Positions 6,618 through 13,990 of a DNA stretch of 18,590 nt are shown in pieces. The translations under genes were made by a program, and so were the position numbers. Origin of the DNA: an uncultured Parasphingopyxis sp. (GTDB lineage Bacteria > Pseudomonadota > Alphaproteobacteria > Sphingomonadales > Sphingomonadaceae); assembly GCA_905479515.1 (NCBI GenBank), contig CAJQMX010000209.1, positions 1 to 18,590 on the forward strand. Reading direction: 5' to 3'. Positions within the stretch are counted from its first letter, which is position 1; the number at the start of each line of letters is the position of its first letter. The notes under the pieces were generated by a model. That model made no database searches, was not told the DNA's origin, and saw only the letters and a list, made by a program, of their open reading frames with translations.

Positions 6618-9535
6618 CTGACCCTCTGCTGTCTGTCCAGCAGAAGCCTACCGTCCAGATCGGTATAGGATACCGAAATACCGATAACCGAATTGCGGTT
6701 TGGCATGTGCTCAAGGCCGCCAGCCAGGAAGTAACCATCAAACTGGTCCCGGCCATTGGAAAGGGCGGCTGGCATTGAACGGAGGCTACCATCGATGAAA
6801 CCGCCAGCGAGGAAGATCGCCATGCTGTCATCAATGCCCCGATCAACCATGGAGCTGCCTCCGGTTGGGCTGTCTGAGGCAATCTGGCTTTGCCATGGAG
6901 CGCTGCCGGCCCCGCTTGACGCAAGTGCTGCGACCTGAACCGGATCACCGACCATGCTGATCGTGCCACCGCCACTATAGCCATTGCCACGAATGGCCGA
7001 CAGGCGATCGCGCGTGAAGCGTGATGCCTGCTCATAGGCTGCGATACCAAGGCCAGTACGGGTTGATTCCGTCAATGGTGCGAGGTTTTCGAAGACCTGC
7101 TGAATCTCGGCTGCCGAAGCGAGGTCGAGATAGTCATATACGGGTCCCAGACCAGCCCCGCCGCGATTGCCATCGAAGATATTGGCGAACGATGTTTGGA
7201 CCTGCGAAGATCCATCCACGATATCCGCATAATTTCCGGCGACAATGGTGATGCGAACGCTGTTCGGATTGTAAGCTACATCGGCACCAAGGATGGCACT
7301 GATCTGGCCGACGGTATCAAATGTACCGGTTACACCGCCAGCGGCCGTGATGACCGTGTAGATGTCACCGTTACGCGGCGTTGTTCCGGCAACAGGAGCA
7401 AAAGCAATTGTGCCGCCGAGATTCGCACCGCCCGTTACAGCGAGCAGATCGGACGTCGGCACATTGCCGAGATCGAACATCAGGGTCGAACCCGATGATG
7501 CGACAAGGCTGCCATCAATCGTAAGCGTGCCGACCGTACCGACGCCGCCCGGAGCAATGCCACCCATGATGTTGGTCAGGAACGGCGTTTGCACGGTGCC
7601 CGTACCGGTCAGGATGCCTCCCATAAGGAGATAATCACCAGTAGCCCGCAATGTGCCATCGACATTGATGCCACCTCCGATCTGGGTGATATCGATCAGC
7701 GAGGTCAGGTCGCCGGCCGCAGCCACATCGAGGCCTGCATTGCCGCCGACCGTCAGGCGGTCGATTGTCACCGTGCTAGACAGCGTGGTCACACCGTCAG
7801 CCGTCAGTGAAACGTCAAAATAGCGACCGGCTGTTGCCGTCGAAGCAACAGGATCGAAATTATCAGGCACAAAGCCGGTTGCACCGGGAAGGCCGTTGTC
7901 CAGCGTCGGCGCCGGGTTCGGGCCTGCCGCGAATTCCGGTTCGCCGCCGCTGATGCCCTGTGGCTGCTCTTCTGCCGTCTCGGCACCATCAGCCTGAGCT
8001 TCATTATCAGCCATATCGACGCCGGCATGCGGCGCTTCGATGGCGAAATCGACGCCATTTCCATGGGCCTGATGTTCGGCACCCAGGATCATACCTGCGC
8101 GGGTACCGGCGCCGGAAGCCGAGGCAACCTGTTCTGCCGGGGCGCTTTCTGATGCAGCTGCCACGCTAGGAGCGGCGGCGACGGAATCGTCCGCTGCCTG
8201 GTCGACATCGGCTGAAGCCGGCTGGCCATCAATATTGGCCTGTCCGATACCTGAAACCAACGTGTCGCCGACTTCTCGCGCCGGAGGAGTTGGGTCACCC
8301 GTTCCGAGATCCTGGCACCCGTCGCCTATATTGGCTCCTTCCGGGTCGAAACAGACTTCGCCGAAATCAGGCGATCCACCTTCAGGGCCCAGGCCCGGCG
8401 AACTTGGCAGGCCGTTTACGACATTGCCGTCGGCATCAATGATCCGGAAAGCCGGGTCGAGGTTGGTAACCCAATGGTTGGGGTCTTCCCAATTGCCATC
8501 ACCGGCGGTCGCGCCGACATAGCGATAAGGGCTGTTGGCGACGATATAATCCCAATAGAGATAAAGCGGCTGATAGAAGCTTTCCGTGCCATAGCTCGAA
8601 AAGACCTGCGGTCCGAAGAAGCGTGAGCCGCCTGAAAGAACACCAACGACGAGATCTTCGTCAGTAAGATCGTTATTCGCTGCGTCGAGCACCAGCGGGC
8701 CACCGGAATCGCCCCCTGCCGTCGTCGCTTCGCGTTCGGTTGGTTCATCCTTGTACAGGTTGAAGTCAAATGGGTTGGTTTTGTTGGGATCGTCGAAATC
8801 GAGACGATAGAGGCTTTGTGGAAGATCGCCGAAGGGATTGCCGAACAGGAACTGGTTCCGTTCGTCAAAAGAGGTCAGTGCGCCGATATAGTTTTCGGCG
8901 AGCCTGCGGCGCCAATCGATACCCTGCGTATCGCCAGTCGTGCCGCTGCCCGACCGTCCATAGCCGGTGATATTGACGTGATAGCCGGTGCCGGTCGTAT
9001 CATCGATCGCATCAGGTGTAGGAAGCGCCGAGAAGAGAAGCGCCCAGGTCGGAATGTTGGCGGCTGGCGTGTCGAGTGTCGCGAGCGCGACATCGCCCTC
9101 AAGGAAGCCGAATGCATTGGGGTCGGCGAGCGAGCGAGGATCATACACGATCTGGCTAATATTATAGACGAAAGCCTGTGGGTTGCTTGCAAAGCCGTTG
9201 TTTATCCAGTCAATGAAGCCCGGCAACGCATTGTCGTCGAACGAGAAAGCAGACGAGAGTCCGACGCCAGTCTCAAAATCGGTGGCCGGGTTGCTGTTCA
9301 CACAGTGCGCAGCAAACAACACGGTCCGTGGGTTGATCAGCGTACCCGTGCAGACAAAGCCGTCACTGCGGTAAAACATGCCGACACCATTTGGTCCGGT
9401 CTCATCGATAATGTCGGCTGGCGTGAAGTTGTCGTTGGGAACGATGGCTTGCGCCGATGTCGCCAGCATGAGCGCCATCGCGCCGCAGGCGGTCGTCGTG
9501 GCCAAGGAAAGAATACGAGAAGATTTTACCGACAT
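6587..9535 (-). CDS. Trypsin-like serine protease autotransporter, frameshifted before the end of its barrel
   Basis: This is a secreted surface protease of the type V pathway. It begins with a signal peptide (MSVKSSRILSLATTTACGAM… cut after AQA, residue 30). The S1 protease domain (about 31–335) has the full triad: H77 in LFAAHC, D148 in GDVALA, S277 in GGDSGGP, with C62/C78 as the usual disulfide. A GNWEDPNHW segment and a cysteine pair (C395, C407) follow, then an acidic Ala/Asp/Glu-rich linker (about 435–545), a short beta-repeat passenger (about 567–760) and the beginning of the beta-barrel (from about 895). The homologous frame stops matching at residue 966; the last 16 residues (DRQQRVSCCRERSTAR) are frameshift product. 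The ATG at 9535 has an AAGGGG site 8 bases upstream. Without its barrel the protein should not reach the surface. Confidence 0.88.
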   Translation of the reverse strand: MSVKSSRILSLATTTACGAMALMLATSAQAIVPNDNFTPADIIDETGPNGVGMFYRSDGFVCTGTLINPRTVLFAAHCVNSNPATDFETGVGLSSAFSFDDNALPGFIDWINNGFASNPQAFVYNISQIVYDPRSLADPNAFGFLEGDVALATLDTPAANIPTWALLFSALPTPDAIDDTTGTGYHVNITGYGRSGSGTTGDTQGIDWRRRLAENYIGALTSFDERNQFLFGNPFGDLPQSLYRLDFDDPNKTNPFDFNLYKDEPTEREATTAGGDSGGPLVLDAANNDLTDEDLVVGVLSGGSRFFGPQVFSSYGTESFYQPLYLYWDYIVANSPYRYVGATAGDGNWEDPNHWVTNLDPAFRIIDADGNVVNGLPSSPGLGPEGGSPDFGEVCFDPEGANIGDGCQDLGTGDPTPPAREVGDTLVSGIGQANIDGQPASADVDQAADDSVAAAPSVAAASESAPAEQVASASGAGTRAGMILGAEHQAHGNGVDFAIEAPHAGVDMADNEAQADGAETAEEQPQGISGGEPEFAAGPNPAPTLDNGLPGATGFVPDNFDPVASTATAGRYFDVSLTADGVTTLSSTVTIDRLTVGGNAGLDVAAAGDLTSLIDITQIGGGINVDGTLRATGDYLLMGGILTGTGTVQTPFLTNIMGGIAPGGVGTVGTLTIDGSLVASSGSTLMFDLGNVPTSDLLAVTGGANLGGTIAFAPVAGTTPRNGDIYTVITAAGGVTGTFDTVGQISAILGADVAYNPNSVRITIVAGNYADIVDGSSQVQTSFANIFDGNRGGAGLGPVYDYLDLASAAEIQQVFENLAPLTESTRTGLGIAAYEQASRFTRDRLSAIRGNGYSGGGTISMVGDPVQVAALASSGAGSAPWQSQIASDSPTGGSSMVDRGIDDSMAIFLAGGFIDGSLRSMPAALSNGRDQFDGYFLAGGLEHMPNRNSVIGISVSYTDLDGRLLLDRQQRVSCCRERSTAR
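6625..6644 (-). other. Frameshift point in the autotransporter, inside a small hairpin
   Basis: In the frame of the 982-residue protein the sequence reads …DLDGRLLL and then diverges. The next frame reads GQTAEGQLLQGTIYG, which is typical barrel sequence. Reading GGA from 6638 instead of GAC from 6637 restores the match, so one G seems to be missing near 6637–6638. Inverted repeats at 6638–6644 and 6625–6631 (TCTGCTG/CAGCAGA, 6-base loop) flank it. There is no homopolymer or canonical X-XXY-YYZ slippery site. Confidence 0.75.
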
Positions 9536-9690
9536 TGTCGATGCCCCTTATTTGGAAGTCGCAGATAGAGATTTTGTGAGAGTATTTTGGGCGCTAGTCC
9601 ATAGCTTCTGCGCGAGTTTTTGCCTGGCTTCGCTAAAGTGACTGGATTCGGCGGATTTTGCGCGGGGTTTCCGGTAAAATCGTCGCAGGT

Positions 9691-9706
9691 GATGCAAATA
9701 TGCATC
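9691..9706. promoter_or_regulatory. Perfect inverted repeat upstream of the autotransporter
   Basis: GATGCA-AATA-TGCATC is a 6-4-6 perfect inverted repeat about 155 bases upstream of the autotransporter start, inside the 260-base gap between that gene and the PPC gene. It could be an operator half-site pair. I recognise no particular regulator. The rest of 9536–9744 shows no further gene that I can support. Confidence 0.25.
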
Positions 9707-9744
9707 GCTCCGCCCGAGTCGCAAGCAACGACAAACAAAAGAAA

Positions 9745-9773
9745 AGCCCGGCAGAAGCGAATTCTGCCGGGCT
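9745..9773 (-). terminator. Intrinsic terminator of the PPC-domain gene
   Basis: AGCCCGGCAGAA (9745–9756) and TTCTGCCGGGCT (9762–9773) form a perfect 12-bp stem with a 5-base loop. On the minus strand the stem is followed by a T-rich tract (complement of the GAAAA and CAAAA runs at 9737–9745). It begins 22 bases after the PPC gene stop, so it should end that transcript before the autotransporter. Confidence 0.9.
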
Positions 9774-9795
9774 GTTTCTGGTCTGGTGGTCGGGG

Positions 9796-10599
9796 CTATT
9801 CAACGCTGAGCGAATATTCGCCTGTTGCGCCGCCACCGAGGGTGGTTGCCCGGATAATCAGCGTGCCCGATTGCTGGAAGGTGATGGTGAGCCGGGAATC
9901 CAGCCCCAGCGACTCTTCTCCATCACCGGCAGCGCCGTCATCATTGCTCTCGATCACGGCAAATCCCAGCGGTGTCTGTCCGCCAATCTCGAGGAAGCTG
10001 TCGAAATCGGCTGATCGCAGCGTTACCGTGCGCGTATCCCCGGCGTTGCCGCTCAGTTGGTAAAGCGCATAATGGCGGTCCATCCCGCCATAGGAATCGG
10101 ATGAATAGGTCGCGCTGTCGGATGTCAGCATACCGTTCATGGTCCGGCCCGGCCGGATATTGATCGGGGGAGGGGGCGGCGGAGGCGGTGCCAGCTCGCT
10201 GACCTCGATCGTGTAGTTGCCTGTCGTGTCGGCGCCGAAGGTTCGTGCGCGAACAGTGTAGGTTCCGCTTTCCGGAAAGGTGAAAACGAGGCGGGAGTTA
10301 AGGCCATCGCCGCCATCATCGTCAACGAAGAGTTGCTGGAACTCGCCTTCAACCATGCGGCCAAGCTCGATCATTGTATCGAACTCCGCCTGCATCTCAA
10401 TCACGACCCGGTCTCCGGCATCGCCGCTGATCGTATAGCTGTCGAGATAATAGTCATTGCTGGTCACGCGTTCGCTTTCGTGGGTCAGTTCACCTTGCAC
10501 GGCGCCGTCAAGCGGCAGCGCTGTCTGCGCCATCGCGGCGGGTGACATTGCTGCGACGAGTGCGGCGGCGAGGGCGATCTTTGATAGCTGACTCTTCAT
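9796..10599 (-). CDS. Secreted protein with two PPC-type domains joined by polyproline
   Basis: This 267-residue exported protein has a signal peptide (MKSQLSKIALAAALVAAMSP…, cut after AMAQ near residue 25). Two PPC (bacterial pre-peptidase C-terminal) beta-sandwich domains follow, at about 33–135 and 150–266. Each shows the pattern D-x-Y-x-[IL]SG-x-AGD, a DSFLE/DTMIELG strand, an acidic Asp-rich loop (DDDGGDGLNSRL; NDDGAAGDGEESLGLDSRL) and a closing SGTYTVRARTFG / SGTLIIRATTLGGGATGEYSL strand. A run of eight prolines joins them. PPC domains usually sit at the end of secreted proteases; here no peptidase domain is present. The acidic loops suggest calcium binding, which is inference. The ATG at 10599 has an AGGGAG site 8 bases upstream. 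It follows the EamA gene on the same strand and is transcribed towards the protease autotransporter. Confidence 0.88.
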   Translation of the reverse strand: MKSQLSKIALAAALVAAMSPAAMAQTALPLDGAVQGELTHESERVTSNDYYLDSYTISGDAGDRVVIEMQAEFDTMIELGRMVEGEFQQLFVDDDGGDGLNSRLVFTFPESGTYTVRARTFGADTTGNYTIEVSELAPPPPPPPPINIRPGRTMNGMLTSDSATYSSDSYGGMDRHYALYQLSGNAGDTRTVTLRSADFDSFLEIGGQTPLGFAVIESNDDGAAGDGEESLGLDSRLTITFQQSGTLIIRATTLGGGATGEYSLSVE

Positions 10600-10697
10600 T
10601 CGAATTCTCCCTGTTTGATTGGAGCGGCTGGCTCCTCTTCATCTCCGCGACCCGAGAGTGGCTATCGATGAAGCGTTCTTTATGGACGATGAACGGA

Positions 10698-11528
10698 CTA
10701 GAGTAAAATCAGTAGCGCACCCCCCAGTATCGCGGATATGGCGATAATCCGGCTTATAGTCACGCGTTCACCAAGTATGGTGATGGAAATCACAGTCGCG
10801 GTGATCATCCCGGTTTCGCGCAGCGCAGCCAACTCCGCCGTGGGGCCGAGCGACAAGGCATAAAGCGCCAGGCCAAAAGTGCCGAGCGACAACAGGCCCG
10901 CAAGCGCCGCGCTACGGCCATATGCCCGCGCTGCTTCTCTGATCCGATTGGACGTGAAGCGCGGAAGCAGCAGGAAATTGCCGATCCCCATCAAGAGAAA
11001 AAGCCACAGGATAAAGCTCAGCGGATTGTCTGTAGCGCGCACGCCATGGGCGCCCACGATCGTATAGGCTGCGGTCATTGCGCCGGTCGCAAGGGAAAGC
11101 AGGACGACTTCATGGCTGGCGTGGCGGCCCTGCAGCATCAGCAATATGCCTCCACCGATAAGGGAGATCCCGGCGAGCGCGCCAATGCTGGTTGCGTCGC
11201 CGAGAAGGCCGATGGTGACCATCGCTGTGAGGAATGGGGCGCTTCCCCGGTAGATGGGATAGGCCGCCGATAGCTGCCCCTTGTCCAGCGTCCGCGCGAG
11301 CAGAACGAAATAGATCAGATGCAGGATGGTCGCAATTGCGAGCCAGCCCCATGCGCCGCTTGGTAGCGGTACAAAAAAGAGAAGGGGCAGGGCAATCATG
11401 CCGCTGGTAAAAGACATCAGTGCCGTGTGAAGATACCGGTCACCGCCGCTTTTTATCATCGCATTGACGATCGCGTGGAGGCTTCCCGAGGCAATCATTA
11501 ACAGCGCGGCAAACGAGAATGCAGACAT
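10698..11528 (-). CDS. DMT superfamily (EamA-like) transporter
   Basis: This 276-residue protein is almost entirely hydrophobic, with about ten predicted membrane helices in two repeats of five, the layout of drug/metabolite (EamA) transporters. Typical features are the conserved RTLDKGQLSAAYPIYRGSAPFLTAM segment at the end of the first half and the SLGPTAELAALRETGMITATVISITILGERVT segment near the end of the second, which matches the EamA 'lgp…aal..l.pv…l.….lgE.' signature. Substrate cannot be predicted. The ATG at 11528 lacks a clear ribosome binding site. It is divergent from the metallophosphoesterase gene with a 97-base gap that should hold both promoters. A gap of 98 bases separates it from the PPC gene downstream. 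Confidence 0.88.
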   Translation of the reverse strand: MSAFSFAALLMIASGSLHAIVNAMIKSGGDRYLHTALMSFTSGMIALPLLFFVPLPSGAWGWLAIATILHLIYFVLLARTLDKGQLSAAYPIYRGSAPFLTAMVTIGLLGDATSIGALAGISLIGGGILLMLQGRHASHEVVLLSLATGAMTAAYTIVGAHGVRATDNPLSFILWLFLLMGIGNFLLLPRFTSNRIREAARAYGRSAALAGLLSLGTFGLALYALSLGPTAELAALRETGMITATVISITILGERVTISRIIAISAILGGALLILL

Positions 11529-11625
11529 TGCGGCGCTATTGCCCAGTCGATCCTCGCTCGCAACATCGCAATCACACCATCTGCATATGGCCGTGGGAAC
11601 AGCCGGTCGCTAAACATGCTCGGAT

Positions 11626-12450
11626 ATGATCAAGCGCCTGCTCCTGATATGCATCCTCTTGGTGATCGGGTTCACTGGCTATTCCTATTGGAGCGCGGTG
11701 CGCGACCCGGTTCAGCGGGAGGCGCAGATTGCCGTGTCCAACTGGCCGAGCGAACTGCCGGCACTTCGCATCATCCTGATCAGCGATATCCATGTTGCCG
11801 GGCCGGATATGCCGCCCGCTCGGCTGGAACGGATAGTGGAAAGGCTCAATTTGCTTGAGGCCGATCTCATTTTGATCGCGGGCGATCTGGTGAGCGACAA
11901 GCGCGTAGCGACTGCCCAATATTCAGTGGCTGAGGCAATCGGGCCTCTTGCACATTTGCGTGCTGAAATTGGTGTGTTCGCGGTGCTGGGCAATCATGAC
12001 CATTGGCGAGACGCAATCGGTATCCGGGCCGAGCTCGCAAATTCCGGGATCACCGTTCTGGATAATCAGGCTATTACGGCTGGCCCGATAATGTTGATCG
12101 GCATTGATGATGATTTTACCGGCCATGACGATATCGAAGCGGCTTTTGCCTCAGCCGGCGAACCGGGACAGCTGGTTTTGGTTCTCAGCCATAGTCCCGA
12201 TATCGTGCCTGACCTTCCGCGCCGGGTTGCGCTCGTCGCTGCGGGGCATACCCATTGCGGGCAGATCAGCCTGCCACTTGTCGGGCGGCTGGCGACGGCC
12301 TCTCGCTATGGCGAACGTTTTGCGTGCGGATTGATCGACGATGGTGGCCAGCAGGTGATTGTCGGTGCCGGCCTCGGGACGAGCATTCTGCCGCTGCGGT
12401 TCGGCGTACCTCCAGACTATTGGGTCATAGATTTGGGGCCGGAAGGGTAA
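11626..12450 (+). CDS. Membrane-anchored metallophosphoesterase
   Basis: This 274-residue protein has an N-terminal membrane anchor (residues 4–22) and a calcineurin-like dinuclear metal phosphoesterase domain. The five metal-binding blocks are present: D54 and H56 in ISDIHVAGPD, D87 in AGDLV, N123/H124 in GNHDHW, H189 in LSHSPD and H208/H210 in GHTHCGQ. The layout resembles YkuE/YaeI-type enzymes that act on lipids or related phosphodiesters near the membrane; the substrate here is unknown. I use the ATG at 11626 since it starts the anchor, although its ribosome binding site is poor. The gene ends 10 bases from the convergent DUF6265 gene with no visible terminator between. Confidence 0.9.
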   Translation: MIKRLLLICILLVIGFTGYSYWSAVRDPVQREAQIAVSNWPSELPALRIILISDIHVAGPDMPPARLERIVERLNLLEADLILIAGDLVSDKRVATAQYSVAEAIGPLAHLRAEIGVFAVLGNHDHWRDAIGIRAELANSGITVLDNQAITAGPIMLIGIDDDFTGHDDIEAAFASAGEPGQLVLVLSHSPDIVPDLPRRVALVAAGHTHCGQISLPLVGRLATASRYGERFACGLIDDGGQQVIVGAGLGTSILPLRFGVPPDYWVIDLGPEG

Positions 12451-12460
12451 TCCTGGGCAG

Positions 12461-12958
12461 TCAGTCGATCCGCGTGAAAGCGAATGTTTCGATCCGAACC
12501 TCACCAGCGCTGTGCAGACGCAAATGGACCTGCAGCCGGTCATCGCCGATCCGCTCATAGGTCAGACCGGAAAAATAGGCGGCATTGTTTTCGATGGCGA
12601 CGAGCGGAAATTCGAGCGCAGACTCGGCACTATTGTCCTCCCAGCCCGAAAGATCGCCGCCGAAATGTTTGAGCCTCAGAACGAGCGATCCGCCGCGCTC
12701 CACCACCTGAAGAATTTCGTAAAATTGCAGCGCTCCATTGCTGCTCTGGTGGAACACTCCGGCCATCTGCCCATTGACCGGCGGCAGCCAGCCTTCGTGG
12801 CTTTCGCCTCCGAGCCCGGTTCCTTCCCATGTTCCTGCGAGCCAAGCGATCTGGTCGAGGGTGGCGGGAGGAGAGGCGGCTTCGCCCAATGTGCGGACAT
12901 CCTGCGCGGCGAGCTGGGAGGGTAGCAAAAGCGAGGCGATGATGATGATCAGGCGCAT
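12461..12958 (-). CDS. DUF6265-type secreted protein
   Basis: This 165-residue protein has a signal peptide (MRLIIIIASLLLPSQLAAQ) and a mature part matching DUF6265: LDQIAWLAGTWEGTGLGGESHEGWLPPVNGQMAGVFHQ, then LQFYEILQVVERGGSLVLRLKHFGGDLSGWE. The AGTW and E-x-W motifs and the beta-strand spacing suggest a lipocalin-like barrel. No activity is known for the family. The frame can be extended to a TTG at 12964, but the ATG at 12958 has a GAGAGGA site 6 bases upstream and starts the signal peptide directly, so I prefer it. It is convergent with the metallophosphoesterase and about 120 bases downstream of the DUF1328 gene, from which it is separated by a terminator. Confidence 0.82.
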   Translation of the reverse strand: MRLIIIIASLLLPSQLAAQDVRTLGEAASPPATLDQIAWLAGTWEGTGLGGESHEGWLPPVNGQMAGVFHQSSNGALQFYEILQVVERGGSLVLRLKHFGGDLSGWEDNSAESALEFPLVAIENNAAYFSGLTYERIGDDRLQVHLRLHSAGEVRIETFAFTRID

Positions 12959-13013
12959 GGACAATCCTCTCGGTCTTCTTTTTATACCTACTGTCTAGCG
13001 GCTTCAAACAAAA

Positions 13014-13038
13014 AGGGCCAGCCCAAAGGGCCGGCCCT
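13014..13038 (-). terminator. Intrinsic terminator of the DUF1328 gene
   Basis: The arms at 13014–13024 and 13028–13038 (AGGGCCAGCCC / GGGCCGGCCCT) pair with one mismatch around an AAA loop. Read on the minus strand the stem is followed by a TTTTTGTTT tract. It lies 44 bases past the DUF1328 stop and upstream of the DUF6265 gene. Confidence 0.8.
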
Positions 13039-13081
13039 GATTATTGGATGCGGAGTGTCCGCACCGGGGTAATGGTTGCGG

Positions 13082-13252
13082 CTATATTCTTCGCGCGCCA
13101 AGCAAATGGAGCACGAGGAAAAGCACGAAGATTGCAACGGCGACGAAAAAGAGGATCTTGGCGATACCGATAAAGGCGCCGCCAATGCCGCCAAAGCCTA
13201 ACACGGCCATGACAAGGCCGATGACCAGAAATATGAGTGCCCAACGAAACAT
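13082..13252 (-). CDS. DUF1328 small membrane protein
   Basis: A 56-residue hydrophobic protein that reads [20 protein letters not shown], then [20 protein letters not shown], and ends [13 protein letters not shown]. Two membrane helices around a glycine-rich turn ([13 protein letters not shown]) are the signature of DUF1328 (YtjA type). Function is unknown, but these proteins are often induced by stress in alphaproteobacteria. The ATG at 13252 has a strong AAGGGAG site at 13259–13265, spaced 6 bases. A candidate EcfG promoter lies just upstream (13280–13304) and a terminator follows, so it appears to be a monocistronic unit between dps and the DUF6265 gene. Confidence 0.88.
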   Translation of the reverse strand: MFRWALIFLVIGLVMAVLGFGGIGGAFIGIAKILFFVAVAIFVLFLVLHLLGARRI

Positions 13253-13279
13253 GTTTTTCTCCCTTGTTAATAAAGGGTA

Positions 13280-13304
13280 AACTGACGAGGCAGCTCTATG
13301 TTCC
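13280..13304 (-). promoter_or_regulatory. Candidate EcfG (general stress sigma) promoter for the DUF1328 gene
   Basis: On the minus strand GGAAC (13304–13300) is followed after 16 bases by AGTT (13283–13280). The alphaproteobacterial EcfG consensus is GGAAC-N16/17-CGTT, so this has an exact -35 and three of four -10 bases. The predicted transcript would start about 20 bases before the ATG, leaving room for the AAGGGAG site. Confidence 0.55.
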
Positions 13305-13326
13305 GTATTGACTATATGTTTTGCTT

Positions 13327-13362
13327 AAAAAAAAGGGGCCAGCCTCTGGGCCGACCCCTTTT
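13327..13362 (-). terminator. Intrinsic terminator of dps
   Basis: On the minus strand GGGGTCGGCC pairs with GGCTGGCCCC (eight Watson-Crick and two G-T pairs), flanked by AAAA/TTTT and then a run of eight T's (A-run at 13327–13334). It starts about 22 bases after the dps stop, the classic position. Confidence 0.88.
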
Positions 13363-13383
13363 CTAGGGATTGTTGATAAGGCG

Positions 13384-13875
13384 TTAGCCTGCACGGCTTG
13401 CTTCAAAAAGAAACCATGCCCGTTCTTCTGCCTGATCGGTCCAATCGTCGAGAAGTCCATCGGTAGCATTGTCGCCAGCCGCCTCAGCAGCTTCCTTGGC
13501 TTCGCGGAGCGATTCGACAAGCGCGAGATTGTCCTTGCGCAATTCAGTCAACATATCCGCAGCGCTGACAAAATCTTCGTCATTATCGCTGATCGTCTGG
13601 TGGCGTGCGATGTCTCTGATTGACCGCAGAGTCGTGCCGCCGGTTTTGCGCACCCGCTCGGCAATGATATCGGTCGTGGCCAGAATTGCCGCTGCCTGAT
13701 CGTCAAGCATCAGGTGATAGTCCCGGAAATGGGGCCCGGAAACGTGCCAGTGAAAGTTTTTCGTCTTGAGATAGAGCGCGAAGCTGTCGGCAAGAATGCC
13801 GTTCAGAGCTTCGGCGACATTTTTCACCTTGTTGTCGTTGAGATCGGTTGGGGTCGCGAGATTTGCGTCGGCCAT
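13384..13875 (-). CDS. dps: Dps family ferritin-like DNA-protection protein
   Basis: Dps forms a dodecamer that oxidises and stores iron using hydrogen peroxide and can coat DNA in stress. The 163-residue product shows the family pattern: LNGILADSFALYLKTKNFHWHVSGPHFRDYHLMLDDQ with H42, H54 and D58 as ferroxidase candidates, then DIIAERVRKTGG, and a C-terminal QAEERAWFLFEASRAG helix. The frame stays open to 13941, but the ATG at 13875 has a strong AAGGAGGA site 9 bases upstream and starts the family-like sequence, so the first 22 residues are rejected. It has its own terminator, and a candidate EcfG promoter plus palindromes upstream. It is 115 bases downstream of the GDT1 gene on the same strand. 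Confidence 0.93.
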   Translation of the reverse strand: MADANLATPTDLNDNKVKNVAEALNGILADSFALYLKTKNFHWHVSGPHFRDYHLMLDDQAAAILATTDIIAERVRKTGGTTLRSIRDIARHQTISDNDEDFVSAADMLTELRKDNLALVESLREAKEAAEAAGDNATDGLLDDWTDQAEERAWFLFEASRAG

Positions 13876-13910
13876 TATGATGGTCCTCCTTGTTGCTTGT
13901 GAGACTATGC

Positions 13911-13939
13911 TATCAACGCCTTGATAGGCGTTTGGATCC
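13911..13939 (-). promoter_or_regulatory. Candidate EcfG-type promoter with nested inverted repeats upstream of dps
   Basis: On the minus strand GGATC (13939–13935), N16, CGTT (13918–13915) fits the EcfG consensus GGAAC-N16/17-CGTT with one mismatch, placing the start about 33 bases before the dps ATG. Two overlapping perfect inverted repeats cover it: AACGCC-TTGATA-GGCGTT (13915–13932) and TATCAA-CGCC-TTGATA (13911–13926). They could be an operator for an additional regulator. Confidence 0.45.
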
Positions 13940-13990
13940 ACAAAATCGCGAGTTTTCGGGGGAATAACTTCAATCGCTGTGATCGGCTAG

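Noticed and set aside
8816..9568. 250-residue plus-strand reading frame
   Set aside because: It lies antisense to the protease domain of the autotransporter, with no recognisable domain or ribosome binding site.
10621..10635. Hairpin GGAGC/GCTCC between the EamA and PPC genes
   Set aside because: Only five base pairs and no T-run, too weak to call a terminator.
11596..11616. GGAAC as an EcfG -35 before the metallophosphoesterase
   Set aside because: No CGTT-like -10 follows at 16–17 bases, and it is only about 25 bases from the start codon.
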